Positions 57,051 to 64,000 of a stretch of DNA of 64,000 nucleotides are shown piece after piece. This DNA comes from Paralvinella palmiformis (taxonomy: Eukaryota; Annelida; Polychaeta; Terebellida; Alvinellidae). Every line of letters starts with the position of its first letter. The first letter of the stretch is position 1. Made by a program: the position numbers and the translations under genes. The notes beneath the pieces were generated by a model. It did no database searches. It was given only the letters and a program-made list of their open reading frames with translations, and was not told the DNA's origin. The stretch is taken from assembly GCA_025642065.1 (NCBI GenBank), contig JAODUP010000928.1, forward strand, positions 62,001-126,000. The letters run 5' to 3'.

Positions 57051-57876
57051 TTTAATATATAAAATGTTAGATACTCAGCAATACTACAAAAGATCAGGTG
57101 TATCTATCACCCACAATTGATAACTAATTTGTAATCTCAGAAGGTTTGTTATAACTATTACTATACTGGCTTCGACGATCAGTTTCACACTTGTCACTAC
57201 CTCTAAAAAACCATATCCTAAAGCATACCATATATGATGATATGGGCAAATTGCATATGGCCCCTGCCCGTTTGATTATCACATTAAATATACATGCAAT
57301 TTTAAAGGTACATGGTATTTTTAATGATTATATTAAATACACATGTATAAATGTCTATTTCTTAACAATAATATTATTATTTGCTATTAACGATGTATGA
57401 ATCTATTGCAAATATTGTCTTCTAACCAAAGAATGAAGAACATGTGATATTTCTGTGAAACGTCTTATCTGGTATTCCACATAGTAATGTAGGTAAACTC
57501 AAACAGAAATGACAGAAGAGGATGACTCATATAACACAATATTATGACTTTATAACAATATTCTGATACAGTACGAGAGAATAATTGAAGCGATATATGT
57601 TGAGGTTTTACTTGGTGTGATTTAAATAACATATCTAATATTACCACGAAAATAATTCATGACTAACAATTCATATTTATATTTATCGTAAAAGAGGAAA
57701 CTTTATTCTTAGATGTCAAACAAATTTTAATCTGTAATTTTTATACTAGTTAAGGTAGGATTTATACGTGTTTTTATTGTATTAGCTATTTGTGTTTTTA
57801 TAACTGATTCAAAGTACAACACATTTTTAAACGTTTAATTATATACAAAATGCTCTACATAGTTATACGTTCTATT
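57051..57876. other. No gene seen
   Basis: AT-rich, with no coding or repeat features recognised. Confidence 0.5.
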
Positions 57877-58294
57877 GAGTTTGATATAATTCTTAAATTT
57901 CTTTCCTGAATATATTAATGACAAACGTAATTATCAGTGCCATATTCCAGGAATCCTGTTGGTGTGATAGAAATTAACAGAGTGTCAAAATTCCACCTGT
58001 TTAATATTAATTATTCTTCACAGCAAAACACATATCACATAGATATAAATTATCATGTAAATTAACTTATATATGAGATATTGATATGAGTTTGATATAA
58101 TTCTTAAATTTCTTTCCTGAATATATTAATGACAAACGTAATTATCAGTGCCATATTCCAGGAATCCTGTTGGTGTGATAGAAATGAACAGAGTGTCAAA
58201 ATACCACCTGTTTAATATTAATTATTCTTCACAGCAAAACACATATCACATAGATATAAATTATCATGTAAATTAACTTATATATGAGATATTG
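57877..58294. repeat. Tandem duplication of about 210 bases, nearly identical
   Basis: Copy 1 is 57877-58087 and copy 2 is 58088-58294. By eye they differ at two positions only (T/G in GAAAT(T/G)AACAG and T/A in CAAAAT(T/A)CCACC). This is by far the youngest duplication in the window. No coding frame is present. Confidence 0.95.
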
Positions 58295-58599
58295 TAGAGC
58301 TTTGTGTCAGGTTAATACGAGAAGAGAAAACGATCTGTAATATGGTACAATCACATTAATAACCATATCGAAAATATATTAAAATTAAATAACATAGTAG
58401 GAATTCCTTGTGTATATGACCTTGTTCTCAGTTGCTACAAACGTAAAACATCTGGGAATACAATTCGTAATTAATATGGACAAACACGATTGTATACGTA
58501 GAAGGATCACATACAGTACGTATCATGAGGTAAATACAAAAGAATATGTAAAGGATACATTCTCGTTTACAAGTAAGTATATCATAATCGAAAAGCACG
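58295..58599. other. No gene seen
   Basis: AT-rich spacer between the tandem duplication and an (AC)n run. Confidence 0.45.
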
Positions 58600-58680
58600 C
58601 GCGCACACACACACAGGGACACACACACACAGGGACACACACACACAGGGACACACACACACACACGGACACGGACACGA
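58600..58680. repeat. (AC)n with a GGGACACACACACACA higher-order unit
   Basis: Three to four units of about 18 bases containing AC dinucleotides and a GGGAC. Confidence 0.9.
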
Positions 58681-58689
58681 CTAAGCGTT

Positions 58690-59405
58690 CAAGACTAGTC
58701 CTAGTCTGCTTGTCATAAATAACATTTAAGAACGTTATTACTACAATAGTTTGAATAGCAGGCATTATGTGTGGTTTGAAAATGTTAGCATATATTTTTA
58801 ATTGTACCGAATCTATGACGCGCTTTTTGATATCACAAAGGGTTAGTGACGAGTAGGTCATAGTATTTATTGGATTTGTATGTTTATGAGGTATTTGACC
58901 ATCTAGCAAATATCACAAGGCATATTATGCTGCGGTTGAGATATTCAGTTTGCTGTGCATAGTGACTGTATGTTTCCAAATCCACGCATTCTAAGAAATG
59001 TTGATCTAGAGCTGTAAATTCCGTGAACTATTTGCGTCTTTGGAGGCACGCCGTTTAGATGTCTGGCCTGGTCATCCAGCATTTAAATGACGGTAGCAGG
59101 CACAGTACGCTCTTAAAGCATTATAAGTACTCCTGACTCAGGAATGGAAACACTGCATCGCATTGAGAGGTGGCATTAGACACAGCTTGCGTGGTTGGTG
59201 TGTTTTATATAACAACCTATAACATATACAATTCACCTTAGTTGCATGTGGGAATAGAATTATCTTTTCTATGTCCAGTTATGTCCTGTTTGTACTATGG
59301 CATTTAAGATTAGCTTTAATATGCTTGCCATAAATAACATTTAAAAACGTTATTACTACAATAGGTAGAATAGCAGATATTAGGTCAGGTTTGAAAGGTT
59401 TTAAC
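58690..59405 (-). repeat. Paralogous block gamma, copy 3, inverted, with an internal repeat
   Basis: The minus strand from 59405 to 59040 reads colinearly with 48785-49110. It shares CCTAATATCTGCTAT, ATTAAAGCTA, CCATAGTAC, AAAACACACCAACCACGCAAG and AGTGTTTC. The first 100 bases (59310-59405) are repeated at 58695-58790, sharing GCATAAATAAC-like TAAATAACATTTAA and ACGTTATTACTACAATAG. It is the only block copy in reverse orientation. Confidence 0.75.
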
Positions 59406-59454
59406 AGTACAGAGGCCATAACGGGATATTACGGGCTGCAATGCGTTTAAAATA

Positions 59455-59690
59455 AAGATACTAAGTCATCAGCGCACACCATCCCATGCGGTGTTTCACA
59501 GGGTTCGGTCCCAGGTCCCTAACTCTTTATAATATATACGATTGATCTTCCAAATTGTCTCAACTTTTCTAAAGCCATCATAGTTGCTGACGACACAGCG
59601 ATTTATTTAATATAAAAATATATTCCAAATTTATTTTATAAATTAACTCTGACATTGAATAATTAGCAGGGTAGTTTCGAACAAACAAAA
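59455..59690 (+). mobile_element. LINE RT fragment with VADD box
   Basis: The frame reads HTIPCGVSQGSVPGP, then LFIIYTIDLPNCLNFS, then VADD at 59583-59594 followed by TAIYL. These are the GVPQGS and active-site blocks of a non-LTR RT. A stop follows PGP and another comes after the active site. The fragment ends at a TG run. The family cannot be told from so little. Confidence 0.75.
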
Positions 59691-59693
59691 TAA

Positions 59694-60600
<907 letters not shown>

Positions 60601-61219
60601 AAATTGGACAACAAAACTATATTTTTGTCCGAATGATATGTTTCATTGTCACAAAATAATGGATTTGGTTATAGCCAGTTATTAATTACTTAAAACTGTG
60701 TAATCCTAAATAAATATGTTTAACAATAGATCACTTCATTTCCGATTAAAGACTTTCTGTCATCTAATTTCATTTCTGTTTAGCCAAAGTAGAGCCAAAT
60801 GTATACTAACATACGGGTATACATAAAATCTTTGAAGGCATCAAATTTAGTATTTAGAGGCTACAAGACATATGCCATTAGTCAAAGGCACAAAATATCA
60901 ATTAATGTTTTTATATCGTTTGAGAAATAACTATACATATATAGTACTAGTCTTGATTCCGATCAAAAACGAATTAACTGAAATCTGTTATGATTTTATA
61001 TCTAATTTAATGTAATTAAATTCTCACTTTGATATGTTTTACATTATTTCTGTTTCAATGTAATCACAGTAAGACTGGGCATTGTTGGTCACATTATGAC
61101 ATACAGCATTATTAATATAATAAGATAGATCGGTGATAAAAACCTTTTTGCATCATTAGGCAACTTAGTATAAACATATCTACTTGCACAGATACATATA
61201 CACAAAAACACACACACAC

Positions 61220-61226
<7 letters not shown>
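60601..61226. other. No gene seen
   Basis: AT-rich spacer between blocks D and A. Confidence 0.5.

Positions 61227-61276
<50 letters not shown>
61227..61276. repeat. (TA)n microsatellite
   Basis: A pure TA run just before block A copy 3. Confidence 0.95.
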
Positions 61277-61282
<6 letters not shown>

Positions 61283-61339
61283 CAAAAATCATATATTCAT
61301 TTTAGCTTAAGAAACACAGCCATACTTCCGACGACCTAC

Positions 61340-63680
61340 ATTAAGAGAACAGCACCTTTATAGATATTTCCTGTTTTCTCAGATGCATCTGTTGTAAACA
61401 AAATAAATCATCTATTTGAAGAATATTTGTATTAAAGAAGAGCTGAAGTGGTCATTAAGCTGTCTGTCATGGCATGTTTACTTCCTTAGAACAATTAACA
61501 ATGAAAAGAATAAACGTCTACGATTGCCAAACAATGCTGTAGTTATATAGAATATCTGTACCCGGAAATTAAGCTATGGGAAGGAAACCAGACGAATACC
61601 AAATTAGAAACAAAAAAATCCTACATCAATTAGTTGTCACAGTTTTATCAAAACTGGCACAAACAAACCGTAACAATCCTGTGAAAGAACAATCAGTTCT
61701 ATCCGTATCAACCTTATGGTTGTTCAACATAAGTTTTTCAAACCGATGTTTTAAACAATCCCATTGTTTTAATTCGGAATCCTCACAAACAAAGTGGCTC
61801 TCTAATACACTTAAATGAGACCCTTGGAAAAGGTAGTCGCATAGCCTTAAATATAGTAGCTGGGAATGTGCAAAGATCAAGCCAGAAAATATTACGAAAA
61901 AAGTAAAATTATAAGCATATATAATTCAATGGTCATTATAGGCTCAGATATTTGTAGCATTTATTCATGGTGTTACTTCACTTATTCATTCTTAGGCTAA
62001 TTATTATTTAGACAATAAACAATTTTATGAATTTAAGTCCATAATTATTAATACACAATTGTTAACATAGTTTACTTGAACTGTTTATATTTCTTCAAAA
62101 GCTAATACAAGCTAAATCCAGTTATTGTCTGAAAGAATATGTTTTAGACATTCTAAGATTAATTAGTTAAAATTGTAGGCTTATTAGAAGTGTAACCGTA
62201 TAACTTATACAATTAATAACACATAATTATGTTGTTTTCATTTAGCTGATTGGTAGCTGTAAATTTAATTTCTTGTACAAGATTTCTTTTTAATCCAATT
62301 CCATTTAGCAATGGCGACTGCAGTAGATCCATAGGACTGTAGTAAAACGGGATGTAGCTAGAGAAAAATAAAATAGGGCAACGGTCTGTCCACCAGAATG
62401 GGATAGTGCTCTGCCTTGTATATAAAAGAAACTGGACACATGACTAGTGTAATCGGAGTCCATGTACTCAAATAGGTCTCTAGTATGCTGGAAACTATTA
62501 ACACGTGTCACTGAACATTATATTCTGTAATGTCTGGCCACTGTGTTCTTGCTTATTTATTAGTATTATTGAATTTATTTTAATTTATGGTTACCTACTC
62601 CATCGGTTTTCTGACAAAACTAATAGATCATGGTCAAGCGTTGTCATGGAAAACTTCAATTGGTCAGTTAGTCATTAAACAAGTACGTTATGTGGGATCA
62701 ATGGCTACAATGTAGGGATTATCCTGGAATACCGTCGAATGCAGGATTACATTAAAGGCTAGTAACTGGACCTGTTCACTTGTTGTTGAAAGTAGTTTTA
62801 TTTAACATCAGTTTTATTACATATTTTCTTGGAGTTTTGTAAACCAATTGAAGTGTATTCTTCCTTAGTCTACAACTAATTAGTGTTCGCTTGTTATTAG
62901 ACGTATGTCATCAATTTAAATGGTCGCTGATATATTCACGATTGAGTTGATTTACGTTCTTGGTTTTGTTATTCGTCATCAGTGATTTGGCCTATTTATG
63001 GGATCAGTAGTTCACCAGTGACAGTGTCTAGCTCATCTTTATTATCATACTGGACGAGCATGATGTTTATTATATCGTAGCAAATGTTTTTGTTTACATT
63101 TTGATTAGCTAATGGCATGCAGTTAGAAGAATGAATGGATGAATGTTGTTTAACGACACATCGGCACAATTTAGGCCATTCGGTGTCCTGGCAGGCAGTT
63201 AGAAATATGGCTTTATTATGTTATACTTGCAAGTAAAATACTCCTTGTGTTCATTCAATATTTTCTATTATACGCGTAATTAAGCGATTCCTTAATAAAA
63301 TTATTTAATTACAAATGAATTATTATACAAATATATAAACAATGTTGCACTTCTGAATAAAACGCATGCACATACACATAACTTCTGAAGTGAGCTCAAC
63401 TCAATTAGACAGTTACGATAATAAAATTGAAATAGCAAAAATAATTCAGTAAGTAAAGGCAAAGTATTAACCTTGGTGTATATTTTTTAACTTCCATAAT
63501 GGGATACTTAGGCGAAATGGCTACGCAAGACGGTGCTGTTATGTAACTAGCTTTCAGTAATCATTCTCGAGCAGGAAATATTTCTTTTCAATTTAGGGCT
63601 TCATCCAAGTTGTGGCAGCTAACTGATACATTCTATCCACTTTATGTCCATCGTATGATATTTTCCAGAATTCTAAAGAC
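61340..63680. repeat. Paralogous block A, copy 3
   Basis: Partner of 12225-14950 and 32020-34110. The 80-codon frame at 61576-61818 is not kept in the other copies. The minisatellite is absent. A short LINE tail is inserted at 63130-63200. Confidence 0.65.
63130..63200 (-). mobile_element. Terminal 65 bases of an I-clade-like LINE
   Basis: On the minus strand this reads CACCGAATGGCCTAAATTG, then GCCGATGTGTCGTTAAACAA, then a CATTCATCC tail repeat. It matches the ends at 4430-4465 and 21730-21780. It is an extreme 5' truncation of the same family. Confidence 0.8.
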
Positions 63681-64000
63681 ATTCCAGTTACATCCAAATC
63701 ACCCTTCTGAACAAATATTTCTAATTTAATATGTAAAGTTTAGGGTGTGTCATGTGTGCATATGGTTTATTATCTATAGATGCATCGTGCAGACATTAGA
63801 TATTGTACCCATCAACCCAATACCGGTATGTAGTTCTTCTCTACTGACAGGTTAACTTATGACCTAATTAACAAGGTAGTTTTCATGAATTTTGAAGATT
63901 TTTCACATGAGGGGTTTGCATCAGCAACATTCTATGCGCGAGAAGCTAACGAAAATGCCATATTATGTGTGCGTGTGTGTCTATGTGTGTCTCACAGGGC
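63681..64000. other. No gene seen; a TG repeat begins at about 63965
   Basis: AT-rich sequence to the window edge. Confidence 0.5.

Noticed and set aside
61576..61818. 80-codon frame in block A copy 3, with another of 84 codons on the opposite strand
   Set aside because: Neither is kept in copies 1 or 2. Codon use matches the AT-rich background.

Overview
This window is AT-rich, intron-scale eukaryotic DNA. It has no bacterial-style operons, no rRNA and no convincing functional tRNA. The remains of at least a dozen non-LTR retrotransposons (CR1-like, I-clade-like with RNase H, and related EN-RT elements), tRNA-derived SINEs, TA-flanked MITEs and long (TA)n/(TG)n/(GAGT)n microsatellites suggest an invertebrate animal. 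A lophotrochozoan, probably a mollusc, fits best, but that is inference from repeat style and not proof.

Layout. 1-4.5 kb: a CR1-like fragment (minus), then a long decayed I-clade-like LINE with a nested CR1 tail. 5-9.4 kb: LINE fragments, a block shared with 22.4 kb, and a TA-flanked inverted-repeat element. 10-17 kb: block alpha, a giant TG tract, a degenerate minisatellite, block A copy 1, a foldback element hosting a CR1 tail, and another LINE. 18-20.5 kb: the best gene candidate, a two-exon small secreted peptide. 20.9-31 kb: a LINE tail split by a SINE, then paralogous blocks and two further exon-like open frames. 32-44 kb: block A copy 2, a second I-clade LINE (minus), CR1 remains, more block copies and a tyrosine-recombinase-like fragment. 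44.4-47.4 kb: a nearly full-length dead LINE. 48-53 kb: further block copies and a SINE. 53-57 kb: CR1, a TA-flanked MITE and an EN-RT LINE. 57.9-58.3 kb: a near-perfect tandem duplication. 58.7-63.7 kb: an inverted block copy, then block D and block A copy 3.

The main structure that ordinary features do not explain is a network of old paralogous blocks (named here alpha, A, D, epsilon, eta, zeta, beta, gamma, delta). They recur two or three times, mostly in the same orientation, in non-repetitive-looking DNA. The window therefore looks like a decayed, repeatedly duplicated locus later broken up by LINEs. If a real gene family sits here, its exons are short, scattered and mostly lost. The candidates are at 19035-20034, 14423-14512 and 29512-30028. 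None has a family I recognise.

All LINE reading frames seen are broken or lack catalytic residues. They are described as remnants, and no intact transposase or reverse transcriptase was found.
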